64,000 nucleotides of DNA from Piscinibacter sp. HJYY11 (GCF_016735515.1 NZ_JAERQZ010000001.1:2654746-2718745); one strand, 5' to 3'; positions 39,891 to 49,262 are shown, counted from the stretch's first letter. Notes: generated by a model from the sequence alone, not told the origin. A program made the numbers and translations.

Positions 39891-41993
39891 CTACTTCTTG
39901 ATGAGCCGCACCGGCGCCTTGGTCGCCGCCGGTGCCGCGGCCACGCCCACCCGCGCCTCGAACGAGGCCCCGTCGAGCGCGGGCGCATAAAGGTAACCCT
40001 GGAACTCGTCGCAGCCGGCGTCGAGCAGGAACTGCCGCTGCGGCTCGGTCTCCACGCCTTCGGCGATCACCGTGAGGTTCATCGCGCGGCCGAGCTGGAC
40101 GATGGCGTTGACCAGGGCCTGGTCGCTGGTGTCGCCCGGCAGGTGGCTCACGAAGCTGCGGTCGATCTTGAGCCGGTGGATGGGGAAGCGCTTCAGGTAG
40201 CCGAGGCTCGAGTAGCCGGTGCCGAAGTCGTCGATCGCGAGGCCCACGCCCAGTTCATGCAGCGCCTGCAGGCGGTGCAGCGCGTCTTCCGCGTCGCGGA
40301 TCAGGATGCTCTCGGTGAGCTCCAGCTCCAGCAGCTCGGGCGGCAGGCCAGCCGCGGTGAGCTCGTGCTGCACGCGCCCGATGAAGTCGGGCTGCTGGAA
40401 CTGCAGCGCCGACACGTTGATCGACACCGGCATCACGATGCCGCGCGCACGCCACGCGGCCGCCTGGCGCACGGCCTGCGACAGCACCCAGTCGCCGATC
40501 GGGATGATGAAGCCGCTCTCCTCGGCCACGGGGATGAACTCGCCCGGCGACACCTCGCCCAGCACCGGGTCGCGCCAGCGGATCAGCGCCTCGGCCCCGA
40601 TCACCGCGCCCGTCTTCAGGTCGACCTGCGGCTGGAAATGCAGGCGGAAGAGCCCGCTCACCAGTGCCTGGCGCATGGCGTGGTCCATCTGCATGCGCGA
40701 GTGGCGGCTGCCCTCGGTCTGGGCCTGGTGGAAGCGGAAGCTCGCGCGGCCCGAGTCCTTGGCGCGCTGCATGGCCGACGCGGCACCGCGCATCAGCGCG
40801 TCGAGGGTGTTGCCGTCGGCCGGGCAGAGCGCCACGCCGATGCTGCAGGTGACGGTGAAGCTGTCGCCGCCCTCGGTCGTGAACGGCCGGCCCATGGCGT
40901 CGATCAGGCGGCGTGCGGTAGCTTCGGCGCCGGCGGAGTCGGCCTGGTGGGCGAGCAGCACGAACTCGTCGCCGCCCAGGCGCGCCACCGTGTCGACGTT
41001 GCGCAGGCAGGACCTGATGCGCTCGGTCACCTCCAGCAGCACCCGGTCGCCGGCGCTCATGCCCAGCGTGTCGTTGACGTGCTTGAAGCGGTCGAGGTTG
41101 AGCACCATCAGCGCGAAGGGCTGGCCGTTGCGCTGCGCCATCGCAAGCGCGAACTCCACGCGGTCTTCGAGCAGCCGGCGGTTGGGCAGGCCGGTCAGCG
41201 CGTCGGTGTGCGAGAGCTGCTCGATGCGCGCCTGCGCGGCGAGCTGCTCGGTGACGTCGCGAAAGGAAAACACGCGCCCGATCGGCTGGCCGCGGCTGCA
41301 TTGCGGCAGCGTCACGCGCTCGAGCACCTTGCCCGAGTGCAGCGTGAGCGTGTCGCTCGCCTGCAGCAAGGCGGCGTCGAGGATGGCGTTCAGGCGGCGG
41401 GTGTACTGGTCGCCATCCGTCACGCTGCGGCGCATCCAGTCCTGCACCGCGCGGTCGTCGCGCTGGGTGAGCAGCTCGTCGGGCAGGCCCCACATCGTGG
41501 CGAAGCGGCGGTTGAAGTTGCGTATCGCGCCGGAGAGATCGGTCACCAGGATGCCGTCGGCGCTCGACTCCAGCGTCGCCCGCAGCTCGGCCACGCGCGT
41601 GTCGAGCTCTTCTTCGGCGGCGCGCTGGGCGCTGAGGTCGCGCAGGGTGACGATCAGCACCTCGCTGCCGCTCATCTGGCCGATGCGGCTCACGCGCCGC
41701 GTGACCGGCACGATGCTGCCGTCGAAGCGGCGCACCACCGAGTCGGAGAGGATGGCCTCCGACAGGCCGGCGCGGGCCTCGTCCCAGAAGGCGAAGTCTT
41801 CGGCGGTGGCGCTCAGGTCGGTGGCGGCCCGGCCGCGCAGCGACCAGGCGTCAATGCCCAGCAACTGACCGGTGGCGGTGTTGGCGGCGAGGATGGTGAG
41901 GGTCTGGGCGTCGACCAGCCAGACGGGGTCGAGCAAGCCCTCGATCAGGGCCGACCAGTGTTCGAGTGCGGAAGGTTTCCCGGCGGCGCTCAC
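39891..41993 (-). CDS. PAS-GGDEF-EAL cyclic-di-GMP signalling protein
   Basis: 700 residues from GTG 41993, whose GTGA overlaps the stop of the HD-GYP gene. Order: PAS (about 10-125), PAS (about 140-255), GGDEF (about 270-430) with an intact GGDEF active site (RLGGDEFVLL), and EAL (about 440-690) with EALIRW, NVSALQF, DDFGTGYSSL and KIDRSF. It lacks membrane segments. Both domains look catalytically competent, so it could make or break cyclic-di-GMP. Confidence 0.92.
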   Translation of the reverse strand: MSAAGKPSALEHWSALIEGLLDPVWLVDAQTLTILAANTATGQLLGIDAWSLRGRAATDLSATAEDFAFWDEARAGLSEAILSDSVVRRFDGSIVPVTRRVSRIGQMSGSEVLIVTLRDLSAQRAAEEELDTRVAELRATLESSADGILVTDLSGAIRNFNRRFATMWGLPDELLTQRDDRAVQDWMRRSVTDGDQYTRRLNAILDAALLQASDTLTLHSGKVLERVTLPQCSRGQPIGRVFSFRDVTEQLAAQARIEQLSHTDALTGLPNRRLLEDRVEFALAMAQRNGQPFALMVLNLDRFKHVNDTLGMSAGDRVLLEVTERIRSCLRNVDTVARLGGDEFVLLAHQADSAGAEATARRLIDAMGRPFTTEGGDSFTVTCSIGVALCPADGNTLDALMRGAASAMQRAKDSGRASFRFHQAQTEGSRHSRMQMDHAMRQALVSGLFRLHFQPQVDLKTGAVIGAEALIRWRDPVLGEVSPGEFIPVAEESGFIIPIGDWVLSQAVRQAAAWRARGIVMPVSINVSALQFQQPDFIGRVQHELTAAGLPPELLELELTESILIRDAEDALHRLQALHELGVGLAIDDFGTGYSSLGYLKRFPIHRLKIDRSFVSHLPGDTSDQALVNAIVQLGRAMNLTVIAEGVETEPQRQFLLDAGCDEFQGYLYAPALDGASFEARVGVAAAPAATKAPVRLIKK

Positions 41994-43300
41994 GCCGCTT
42001 CCTCGAGGGGCACGACGTCGGGCTCGAAGAAATACGCGACGCGCGTGCGCGGCGACAGGTAGTCGAGCGACTCGGTCGGCAGCTGCTGCGGCTTGAGGCT
42101 GCGGCGGATGCCCAGGCGCGGCTCGTTTTCCAGGTTGAGCAGCAGCGCTTCGTCGCGCGGCACCTTGGGCTCGTGCACCATCACCCGCGGCTTGAGCGGT
42201 CGCGCCGAGTTGACCGAGACGACCATCGCGTAGCGGTCGTCGGTGAGCTGCACCACCGAGCCCGGCGGGTACACGCCCATCATCTTGATGAAGCCGCCGA
42301 GGATGGCGGTGTCGTAGCGGTTCTTGCCCTGGGCGAAGAGCAGCGACAAGGCCTCGTGCGGCGTGAGCGCGCGCGAGGGCAGGTGCGGGTTGCACATGTT
42401 GTCGTAGCGGTTGACCAGCGAGACGATGCGCGAGCCGATCGTCATGCGGTCGCTGTTGAGCTTGAGCGGGAAGCCGCTGCCATCGGCATGCTCGTGGTGC
42501 TGCGCGATCACGAGCGTGGCACCGGCGCTCAGGCCCATCTTCTTGGCGAGCGCCACGCCGTGGGCCACGTGCTCCTGGTAGAACTGGTTTTCCGCCGGCG
42601 TGAAATGCTCTTCGCGGTGGCGCACACGCTCGGGCAGCTCGATCTTGCCGATGTCGTGCAGCATCGAGCCCACGCCCACGTCCAGCATCTCGGCGGCCGA
42701 GAGGCCGAAGGTCTTGCCCATCAGCAGCGAGATCACCGCCACGTTGACGGCATGCAGCGAGGCCTTGTCGCCGGCCGCCTCGGTCAAGAGGCGGATGCAC
42801 ATCTCCTGCTGGCCGATCATCTTGTCGACGAAGGCCTGGGCCAGGGCTTCGGTCTGCTCGCGGGCCTCGGCCGGCCGCGTGACCACGGCGTCGGACGCGC
42901 GCTTGCAGGCGCTGGTGGCTTCGGCGAACTGCTGCTCGCAGACCCGCAGCGACTCGCGCTGTGCGGCCAGCGCGTCGCGGCGCTGGCGCCGCTCGGCGGC
43001 TTCGGGGCTCTCGGGAATCGGCTCGACGGCGGCCTCGGCCGGCACCGTGTCGTGCAGCGACGCGTCATCCGCCGCGTGCGGATGCGTCAGGCTCGCGACC
43101 GCCGCGGGGTCGCTCTTGTCGGGGCTCCAGCGCACGCGTTGCTTGCCGAGCGAGCGGATGGTGGCGATCTGGGCCGACGAACCGATCTTGAAGCTGCTCA
43201 GCGGAAACGGATGCGACATCCATCCTCCATCGAGATGCACAAACATCCCGATCCGCAGCTGGGCCACGTCGATCAGTGTGGGTGTAGGTACTTCTTTCAT
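41990..43300 (-). CDS. DUF3391 / HD-GYP domain protein
   Basis: 436 residues. The N-terminal DUF3391 region (1-65) precedes a basic/alanine-rich linker and the HD-GYP domain (about 150-400) with LHDIGK and the variant HHEHADGSGFP. The usual GYP triplet reads GFP here. HD-GYP proteins hydrolyse cyclic-di-GMP to GMP or pGpG. It overlaps the GGDEF-EAL gene by four bases, so the two form a coupled signalling pair. Confidence 0.88.
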   Translation of the reverse strand: MKEVPTPTLIDVAQLRIGMFVHLDGGWMSHPFPLSSFKIGSSAQIATIRSLGKQRVRWSPDKSDPAAVASLTHPHAADDASLHDTVPAEAAVEPIPESPEAAERRQRRDALAAQRESLRVCEQQFAEATSACKRASDAVVTRPAEAREQTEALAQAFVDKMIGQQEMCIRLLTEAAGDKASLHAVNVAVISLLMGKTFGLSAAEMLDVGVGSMLHDIGKIELPERVRHREEHFTPAENQFYQEHVAHGVALAKKMGLSAGATLVIAQHHEHADGSGFPLKLNSDRMTIGSRIVSLVNRYDNMCNPHLPSRALTPHEALSLLFAQGKNRYDTAILGGFIKMMGVYPPGSVVQLTDDRYAMVVSVNSARPLKPRVMVHEPKVPRDEALLLNLENEPRLGIRRSLKPQQLPTESLDYLSPRTRVAYFFEPDVVPLEEAA

Positions 43301-43515
43301 GCCGGTAGCCTGGTGGGCTCCGTGTATGTCTTTGCTTATGCGACCTTTTCGGTCGCCAGCTCCCTGAACTTGAACCGATTATGTTCAGCGCGCCGTGGGC
43401 CGCACCTGCTAGTTCTGACAGTGCTGCAGTGCCACACGCGACGTGTGTGCGGTATTGCGCAGAGTGCATTCGTGCCCTACGTGGGATTGCGGATGCCCAC
43501 CCTCTTCAAGTTGGC

Positions 43516-43956
43516 CTAACGCTCGATCCGTGTCGACAACACGATGGCGGAGGTCGTGCGCTCCACACCGTCGAGCGCGCCGATGCGGTCGATCAGCGCG
43601 TCGAGTTCGCCGATCGAGTGCGCCGCGACGACCGCGATCAGGTCGAACGGCCCGCTGACCGAGTGCAGCACCCGCACCTCGGCGATGCGGCGCAGCGCCT
43701 GCTCGATGGCCGCGCTCTGCCGCGGCGCCACGGTAATGAAGATGTGAGCGCGCACCAGCGCTGCCTCGGCCGCGTCGGGCACCACCACCGTGTAGCCGAC
43801 GACCACCCTTTGACGCTCCAGCCGCTCGATGCGGCTCTGCACCGTGGTGCGCGAGAGCTTCAGCGCGCGCGCCAGCTCGGCCACTGGCGTGCGGGCGTTC
43901 TCGCGCAAGAGGGCGAGCAGGGCACGGTCGGTCGCGTCGAGGGGGGCATTGGACAT
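43516..43956 (-). CDS. Lrp/AsnC-family transcriptional regulator
   Basis: 146 residues from ATG 43956. N-terminal helix-turn-helix (DRALLALLRENARTPVAELARAL, key LLRENARTPVAEL) followed by the RAM ligand-binding domain with VSGPFDLIAVV. It is divergent from a saccharopine dehydrogenase-like gene and most likely controls it in response to an amino acid, probably lysine or an analogue. The intergenic region has repeated elements that could be its operator. Confidence 0.9.
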   Translation of the reverse strand: MSNAPLDATDRALLALLRENARTPVAELARALKLSRTTVQSRIERLERQRVVVGYTVVVPDAAEAALVRAHIFITVAPRQSAAIEQALRRIAEVRVLHSVSGPFDLIAVVAAHSIGELDALIDRIGALDGVERTTSAIVLSTRIER

Positions 43957-43966
43957 AAGTGGGTGA

Positions 43967-44010
43967 TTCGGCTCGTCAGATTGCCGAACTATGGCCTCTG
44001 GATCGTCAGA
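43967..44010. promoter_or_regulatory. Candidate AsnC-type operator region
   Basis: The region has an inverted pair TTCGG-N12-CCGAA (43967-43988) and a direct repeat TCGTCAGA at 43973-43980 and 44003-44010, spaced 30 bases, about three helical turns. It lies between the AsnC regulator start (43956) and the saccharopine dehydrogenase-like start (44077). Phased repeats are what an Lrp/AsnC octamer would use, but no consensus is known for this member. Confidence 0.4.
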
Positions 44011-44076
44011 ACACCAGCTGCAGATTGCGCGCAGGCTGCCGAAAATCCAGGCACGTCCATCGCACAGGAGCCCGCC

Positions 44077-45201
44077 ATGTCCAGCCCCCATTCCATCCTC
44101 GTCATCGGTGGCGGCAAGATCGGCTCGGTGGTCGCCGCGCTGCTGGCCCAGGCCACCGGCGCGCTGCGTTACCAGGTGACGGTGGCCGACCGCTCGGCCG
44201 AGCAGCTGGCCGAGCTGAAACGCGAGAACCCGGCGGCTGCGATCGAGACGCTGGTGCTCGACGTGCACGACCCGGCCCAGCTGCGCACCGCCTTGCACGG
44301 CAAGTTCGCCGTGCTCAGCGCCGCGCCCTACCACCTGACGGTGAAGGTGGCCGAAGCCGCCCGTGCGGCCGGCGTGCACTACCTCGACCTGACCGAAGAC
44401 GTGGCCAGCACCCGCCGCATCCGCGAGCTGGCCGAAGGCGCGACGAGTGCGCTCATCCCGCAATGCGGCCTGGCGCCGGGTTTCATCTCCATCGTGGCGG
44501 CCGACCTCGCCCGCCGCTTCGACAGCCTCGACAGCGTGCGCATGCGCGTCGGCGCCCTGCCCGCCTACCCGAGCAACGCGCTGAACTACAACCTGACGTG
44601 GAGCACCGAGGGCGTCATCAACGAATACTGCGAGCCCTGCGAGGCCATCGTCGACGGCCGCATCACGAGCGTGCCGGCGCTGGAAGAGCGCGAGGAGTTC
44701 TCGCTCGACGGCGTGCTCTACGAAGCCTTCAACACCTCGGGCGGCCTGGGCACGCTGTGCGAGTCGCTCGCCGGCCGCGTGCGCACGCTCAACTACCGCA
44801 CCATCCGCTACCCCGGCCACGCCGCCATCATGAAGGCGCTGCTGCACGACCTGCGGCTGAAGGACCGGCGCGAGGTGCTGAAGGACATCCTCGAGAACGC
44901 CCTGCCCGCCACGCTGCAGGACGTGGTGATCGTCTTCGTGACGGTGAGCGGCATGAAGGACGGCCACCTGCAGCAGGAAACCTACGCCCGCAAGATCTAC
45001 AGCCAGGTGCTGGGCGGGCGGCTGCGCAGCGCCATCCAGGTGACGACTGCGAGCAGCTTGTGCGCGATGCTCGATCTGCTGGCCGAGGGCCACCTGCCGG
45101 CATCGGGGTTCGTGCGGCAGGAGGATCTGTCCTTGGCTTCCTTCCTGGCGAATCGGTTCGGGCGGGTATATGGGGCGCAGGAGTTGGCTCGGGCGGCTTG
45201 A
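44077..45201 (+). CDS. Saccharopine dehydrogenase-family oxidoreductase (possible L-lysine 6-dehydrogenase)
   Basis: 374 residues from ATG 44077 with ACAGGAG before it. The N-terminal Rossmann motif is VIGGGKIGSVVA; the catalytic core includes AAPYHLTVKVAEAARAAGVHY (key AAPYHLTVKVAEAA) and PQCGLAPGFIS. Length and motifs match the saccharopine dehydrogenase-like/lysine 6-dehydrogenase group, NAD(P)-dependent and cytoplasmic. With its AsnC regulator it suggests lysine or related amino acid catabolism; activity is inferred. Confidence 0.85.
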   Translation: MSSPHSILVIGGGKIGSVVAALLAQATGALRYQVTVADRSAEQLAELKRENPAAAIETLVLDVHDPAQLRTALHGKFAVLSAAPYHLTVKVAEAARAAGVHYLDLTEDVASTRRIRELAEGATSALIPQCGLAPGFISIVAADLARRFDSLDSVRMRVGALPAYPSNALNYNLTWSTEGVINEYCEPCEAIVDGRITSVPALEEREEFSLDGVLYEAFNTSGGLGTLCESLAGRVRTLNYRTIRYPGHAAIMKALLHDLRLKDRREVLKDILENALPATLQDVVIVFVTVSGMKDGHLQQETYARKIYSQVLGGRLRSAIQVTTASSLCAMLDLLAEGHLPASGFVRQEDLSLASFLANRFGRVYGAQELARAA

Positions 45202-45225
45202 TTTGCGGCTTTCGGCTTTCGGCGG

Positions 45226-45338
45226 CACCAAGGGGATGGGGTGGGTGAATTCCTCCGTGTCCCCCGCCCCGTCACCACTCCCGTGGTGACGGGGCTCCTC
45301 CTTTACCTGCGGAATTCACCCACCCCATCCCCTTGGTG
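45226..45338 (+). repeat. Long two-stem hairpin element, copy 1
   Basis: Perfect 28-bp outer arms (45226-45253 and 45311-45338) enclose the conserved 12-base left loop TCCGTGTCCCCC (45254-45265), a perfect 13-bp inner stem (45266-45278 with 45283-45295) with tetraloop TCCC, and the conserved 15-base right loop TCCTCCTTTACCTGC (45296-45310). The same loops occur in copy 2 in reverse orientation with different but equally perfect stems. No open reading frame here is believable. Confidence 0.85.
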
Positions 45339-45385
45339 CGAAAGGCCGTGGCATGCGGAGCCTCGGCAAGGCAGTGCGCTTCGCC

Positions 45386-45492
45386 AAGAGGGCTTGGGGC
45401 AAGCGGATTCCGCAGGTAAAGGAGGAGCCGCTGAACACGGGAGTGTTCAGCGGCGGGGGACACGGAGGAATCCGCTTGCCCCAAGCCCTCTT
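45386..45492 (-). repeat. Long two-stem hairpin element, copy 2 (inverted)
   Basis: Read on the minus strand it has perfect 26-bp outer arms (45386-45411 and 45467-45492), the same 12-base left loop, a perfect 12-bp inner stem (45427-45438 with 45443-45454) with the same TCCC tetraloop, and the identical 15-base right loop. Arm sequences differ from copy 1 while pairing is retained. The 47 bases between the two copies show nothing else recognisable; the rest of the 45202-45597 gap holds only the promoter-side sequence of pcaF. Confidence 0.85.
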
Positions 45493-45597
45493 CGCCGCCG
45501 AAAGCCATACAACGGTTCTGCACAGCGGGCCAAGTGACAACAAGCACCCCACGATAATTTCGCGATCCGTTCAATGCTTTCCGCCGAGGAGAAATAC

Positions 45598-46800
45598 ATG
45601 ACCCAAGCCTTCATCTGCGACTACGCGCGCACCGCCTTCGGCCGCTACGGCGGCGCGCTCTCGTCGGTGCGCACCGATGACCTCGGCGCCATCCCGCTGA
45701 AGGCCCTGATGGAGCGCAATGCCAAGGTCGACTGGGCCGCGGTGGCCGACGTGATCTACGGCTGCGCCAACCAGGCCGGCGAAGACAACCGCAACGTGGC
45801 GCGCATGTCGTCGCTGCTCGCCGGCCTGCCCCTCGAGCTGCCCGGCGCCACCATCAACCGCCTCTGCGGCTCGGGCATGGATGCGGTCGGCACCGCCGCA
45901 CGCGCCATCAAGTCGGGCGAAGCACAGCTGATGCTGGCCGGCGGCGTGGAAAGCATGAGCCGCGCTCCCTTCGTCATGCCCAAGGCCGAGAGCGCCTTCT
46001 CGCGCAGCAACGCGGTCTACGACACCACCATCGGCTGGCGATTCGTCAACAAGCTGATGAAGGAGAAGTACGGCGTCGACTCCATGCCCGAGACCGCGGA
46101 AAACGTGGCCACCGATTTCAAGATCGAGCGTGACGCGCAGGACCGCATGGCGCTCGCTTCGCAGCTGAAGGCCGTGGCCGCGCAGAAGAGCGGCTTCTTC
46201 GATGCCGAGATCGTGCCCGTCACCATCCCGCAGAAGAAGGGCGACGCGATCGTCGTCAAGCAGGACGAGCACCCGCGCGAGACCTCGATCGAAGCACTGG
46301 CCAAGCTGAAGGGCGTCGTGCGCCCCGACGGCAGCGTGACCGCCGGCAACGCCTCGGGCGTGAACGACGGCGCGGTGGCCCTGCTGCTCGCCAATGACGC
46401 TGCCGCCGGCAAATACGGGCTGACGCCGCGCGCCCGCATCGTCGGCATGGCCACCGCCGGCGTCGCGCCGCGCATCATGGGCATCGGCCCCGCGCCGGCC
46501 ACCCGCAAGGTGCTGGCCCTCACCGGCCTCAAGCTCGAGCAGATGGACGTGATCGAGCTCAACGAAGCCTTCGCGGCGCAGGGCCTCGCCGTGCTGCGCG
46601 ACCTCGGCCTGAAGGACGACGACCCGCGCGTGAACCCGAACGGCGGCGCGATTGCGCTGGGCCACCCGCTCGGCGCGAGCGGCGCGCGCCTGGTGGGCAC
46701 CGCGGTCAACCAGCTGCACAAGACCGGCGGCCGCTATGCGCTGTGCACCATGTGCATCGGGGTGGGCCAGGGCATCGCGCTGATCGTCGAGCGCGTCTGA
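45598..46800 (+). CDS. pcaF: 3-oxoadipyl-CoA thiolase
   Basis: 400 residues from ATG 45598 with GAGGAG before it. Thiolase II family: nucleophilic cysteine C90 in NRLCGSGMDA, GHPLGASGAR with the active-site histidine, and the C-terminal catalytic cysteine in CTMCIGVGQG. The N-terminus (FICDYARTAFGRYGGALSSVR, key RTAFGRYGGALS) fits the beta-ketoadipyl-CoA thiolase subgroup, the last step of protocatechuate or phenylacetate degradation. A generic acetyl-CoA acetyltransferase is the alternative. An intrinsic terminator follows. Confidence 0.88.
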   Translation: MTQAFICDYARTAFGRYGGALSSVRTDDLGAIPLKALMERNAKVDWAAVADVIYGCANQAGEDNRNVARMSSLLAGLPLELPGATINRLCGSGMDAVGTAARAIKSGEAQLMLAGGVESMSRAPFVMPKAESAFSRSNAVYDTTIGWRFVNKLMKEKYGVDSMPETAENVATDFKIERDAQDRMALASQLKAVAAQKSGFFDAEIVPVTIPQKKGDAIVVKQDEHPRETSIEALAKLKGVVRPDGSVTAGNASGVNDGAVALLLANDAAAGKYGLTPRARIVGMATAGVAPRIMGIGPAPATRKVLALTGLKLEQMDVIELNEAFAAQGLAVLRDLGLKDDDPRVNPNGGAIALGHPLGASGARLVGTAVNQLHKTGGRYALCTMCIGVGQGIALIVERV

Positions 46801-46820
46801 GCCTCCGAGGCTTTCACCGG

Positions 46821-46849
46821 CGCCCGCCTCGTGCGGGCGTTTTCGTTTT
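46821..46849 (+). terminator. Intrinsic terminator after pcaF
   Basis: A 7-bp stem CGCCCGC / GCGGGCG (46821-46827 and 46833-46839) with a 5-base loop CTCGT is followed by TTTTCGTTTT on the plus strand. It ends pcaF transcription and reaches the last base of the convergent cheB gene. Confidence 0.8.
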
Positions 46850-47937
46850 CAGAGCAGCTGGCGCTGGATCTCGCTGCCGATGGCCGACAGCGGCACGACG
46901 CGCTCGGCCCCACCGCGCTTGATCGCTTCCTTCGGCATGCCGAAGACCACGCAGCTCTCTTCGTCCTGCGCCAGCGTGCGGCCCCCCTGGTTGCGCATCT
47001 CCAGCAGGCCCGCCGCACCGTCGTCGCCCATGCCGGTCATGATGACGCCGAGCGCGTTCGCACCCGCGCTGCGGGCGACCGAACGGAAGAGCACGTCGAC
47101 CGAGGGCCGGTGACGGTTCACCAGCGGCCCGTCGACCACCTCCACGTGGTACTGCGCGCCGCTGCGCTTGAGCAGCATGTGGCGGCCACCCGGTGCGATG
47201 AGCGCGCGGCCGGGCACCACGCGGTCGTTGTTCTCGGCTTCCTTCACCGTGATCTGGCACAGCGTGTCGAGCCGCGCGGCAAACGCCGCGGTGAATTTCT
47301 CGGGCATGTGCTGCACGATCACGATGCCGGGGGACACCCGCGGCAGCGAGGTCAGCACCTCTTCGAGCGCCTGCGTGCCGCCGGTGGAAGTGCCGAGCGC
47401 CACCACCCGCTCGGTGGTCGTGGTCATCGCGCGCGTGGCCGCCGGCAGGATCGCATCGGCCGTGTGCTTCGCGGGCGCCACCACTGGCGCCGCGGCGGCC
47501 CCGGGTGCGAGGCGCCGCACGTTGGCGCGTGCGGCCGCGCGCACGGTCGCGACGAGTTCGTCCGAGGCATCCTGCAGGAACTGCTTCAGCCCGAGCTTGG
47601 GCTTGGTGACGATGGCCACCGCGCCGGCCGACATCGCCTCGAGCGTGGTCTTGGCGCCCTTCTCGGTGAGCGTGGAGCAGATCACCACCGGCGTGGGCCG
47701 CTGCGACATGATCATGCGCAGGAAGGTGATGCCGTCCATGCGCGGCATCTCCACGTCGAGCACGATCACGTCGGGCCACGATTGCTTCAGGCGCTCGATG
47801 GCGAGCACCGGGTCGGACACCGCGGCGATCACCTGCATGTCGGGCACCGCCTGCAGCAAGCCGGTCACCACCTGGCGCACCACCGCCGAGTCGTCCACCA
47901 CCATCACGCGGATCGGGTCGTCGCCGGTCGTCTTCAT
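46849..47937 (-). CDS. cheB: Chemotaxis protein-glutamate methylesterase/deamidase CheB
   Basis: 362 residues from ATG 47937. Receiver domain (phospho-acceptor D61 in [11 protein letters not shown]), a linker of about 40 residues, and the methylesterase domain with catalytic S184 (GTSTGGTQA), H210 (VQHMP) and the aspartate in [11 protein letters not shown]. It removes receptor methyl groups for adaptation. Its start overlaps the cheD stop by four bases. It is the last gene of the chemotaxis block. Confidence 0.96.
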   Translation of the reverse strand: MKTTGDDPIRVMVVDDSAVVRQVVTGLLQAVPDMQVIAAVSDPVLAIERLKQSWPDVIVLDVEMPRMDGITFLRMIMSQRPTPVVICSTLTEKGAKTTLEAMSAGAVAIVTKPKLGLKQFLQDASDELVATVRAAARANVRRLAPGAAAAPVVAPAKHTADAILPAATRAMTTTTERVVALGTSTGGTQALEEVLTSLPRVSPGIVIVQHMPEKFTAAFAARLDTLCQITVKEAENNDRVVPGRALIAPGGRHMLLKRSGAQYHVEVVDGPLVNRHRPSVDVLFRSVARSAGANALGVIMTGMGDDGAAGLLEMRNQGGRTLAQDEESCVVFGMPKEAIKRGGAERVVPLSAIGSEIQRQLL

Positions 47938-48443
47938 CTGGGCTCCAGGGGCATGGGGCCTGTCTGCAGAGCGCCTTGGCGCACCCACACGTCGCCGGTG
48001 GCCACCTCGAAGATGATCTGGCGGTGGCCCACGCCGAAGAGGTTTTCGCTCGCGACCGGGATGCCGTGCTCGCGCAGCAGCTCGCGCGCCGCTTCGCCAT
48101 TGCGCCGGCCCACGTTGAGCGGCGCCGCGCCATGCGACTGATCGGGAAACATGTTGCCGCCGCCGAAGATCTTGGCTTCGCAATCGGTGGGCGCGACGCC
48201 GTAGCGCGCCAGGCCGGCGATCATGAGCGACAGGGCCTCGTCGCCGTAGCGCGCGTCCAGGCCCTTGCGGCCCTGCCGGCCCCGCGCCGCCAGGAGGAAG
48301 TGCGACATCGCCCCCACCCGCAAGCCCGCATGCCACAGCACGATCGACACGCACGAGCCGAGCAGCGTGCGCATGCAGGTGCCCGCCGCGCCCACGGCAA
48401 ACTCGCCGGGCTTGAGCACGATCTCCGCCACCCCGGCACCCAT
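47934..48443 (-). CDS. cheD: Receptor glutamine deamidase CheD
   Basis: 169 residues from ATG 48443 (GTG 48446 is an equally possible start, since it overlaps the cheR stop). The active-site cysteine is in [10 protein letters not shown], with the histidine in AMSHFLL. It deamidates receptor glutamines and can modulate other Che proteins. It lies between cheR and cheB in an overlapping cheR-cheD-cheB run. Confidence 0.93.
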   Translation of the reverse strand: MGAGVAEIVLKPGEFAVGAAGTCMRTLLGSCVSIVLWHAGLRVGAMSHFLLAARGRQGRKGLDARYGDEALSLMIAGLARYGVAPTDCEAKIFGGGNMFPDQSHGAAPLNVGRRNGEAARELLREHGIPVASENLFGVGHRQIIFEVATGDVWVRQGALQTGPMPLEPR

Positions 48444-49240
48444 CACGGCTTGCGGTAGATCGACGGTGCCACCGGCAGCACGGCGCTGCTGATGTCGTTG
48501 AGGCTCTCCGAATGGCCGATCAGGAAATAGCCACCTGGCTTGAGCTGCGCCACCAGCCGTGCGACGACCTGCCGCTTGGTCTCGGCATTGAAATAGATCA
48601 TCACGTTGCGCAGGAAGATCACGTCGAACGGCTGCGCATTCGGCAGCGGCTCGTTGAGGTTGATCTGGCGGAACTGCACCTTGGCGCGCAGCGAGCGCTC
48701 CACCAGCAGCGTGCCGTCCTGCTCGCCGATCCCGCGCAGGCAGAAGCGCTTGAGGTAGCCCTGCGGGATGTGGCGCGTGCGCTCGAGCGGGTAGTGCCCG
48801 AGGCGCGAGCGCTCCAGCACCCGGGTGCTGATGTCGGAGCCGATCAGCTCCCAGCCGCTCTCACCCATCACGTCGGCCAGCACCATCGCGATGCTGTAGG
48901 GCTCTTCGCCGCTGGAGCAGGCCGCGCTCCACACCCGCATCGGCTGGCCGCGGCCGCGGTGCTGCTGCGCCAGCTCGCGCAGCAGCTCGAAGTGCTTGGG
49001 CTCGCGGAAGAAGTAGGTCTCGTTGGTGGTGAGCAGGTCCACCGCGGTCTGCACTTCGCCGGCGTCGCCGCTCTTGAGGAGCTTGAAGTACTCGGAAAAG
49101 CTCTGCAGCTGGCGGGCCTGCAGCCGCTTGGCGAGGCGGCCGCTGACCAGCGCCTTCTTCCCGGGCGACAGGCTGATGCCTGCCGCGTCGTAGATGAAGC
49201 GCTGGAAGTGGCCGAACTCGGTGTCGGTGATGACATGCAT
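48443..49240 (-). CDS. cheR: Chemotaxis protein methyltransferase CheR
   Basis: 265 residues from ATG 49240. The N-terminal helical domain ([18 protein letters not shown], key [12 protein letters not shown]) is followed by the SAM-binding domain ([15 protein letters not shown]) and [10 protein letters not shown]. It methylates receptor glutamates. The receptors upstream end in aromatic pentapeptide-like tails that may recruit it. It is 22 bases downstream of the first MCP gene. Confidence 0.95.
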   Translation of the reverse strand: MHVITDTEFGHFQRFIYDAAGISLSPGKKALVSGRLAKRLQARQLQSFSEYFKLLKSGDAGEVQTAVDLLTTNETYFFREPKHFELLRELAQQHRGRGQPMRVWSAACSSGEEPYSIAMVLADVMGESGWELIGSDISTRVLERSRLGHYPLERTRHIPQGYLKRFCLRGIGEQDGTLLVERSLRAKVQFRQINLNEPLPNAQPFDVIFLRNVMIYFNAETKRQVVARLVAQLKPGGYFLIGHSESLNDISSAVLPVAPSIYRKP

Positions 49241-49262
49241 GGCCGGGACGCCCGTCTCTCGA

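Noticed and set aside
40143..42062. 639-residue plus-strand frame opposite the GGDEF-EAL gene
   Set aside because: Antisense shadow of a gene with clear domains.
43433..43447. CACACG-CGA-CGTGTG hairpin between the HD-GYP and AsnC genes
   Set aside because: A 6-bp stem alone without T-run, promoter or conservation evidence; not enough to call a feature. The rest of 43301-43515 shows nothing recognisable.
45241..45537. 98-residue plus-strand open frame in the hairpin region
   Set aside because: Built entirely from the inverted repeats, with no ribosome-binding site and no protein-like sequence; the DNA structure explains it better.
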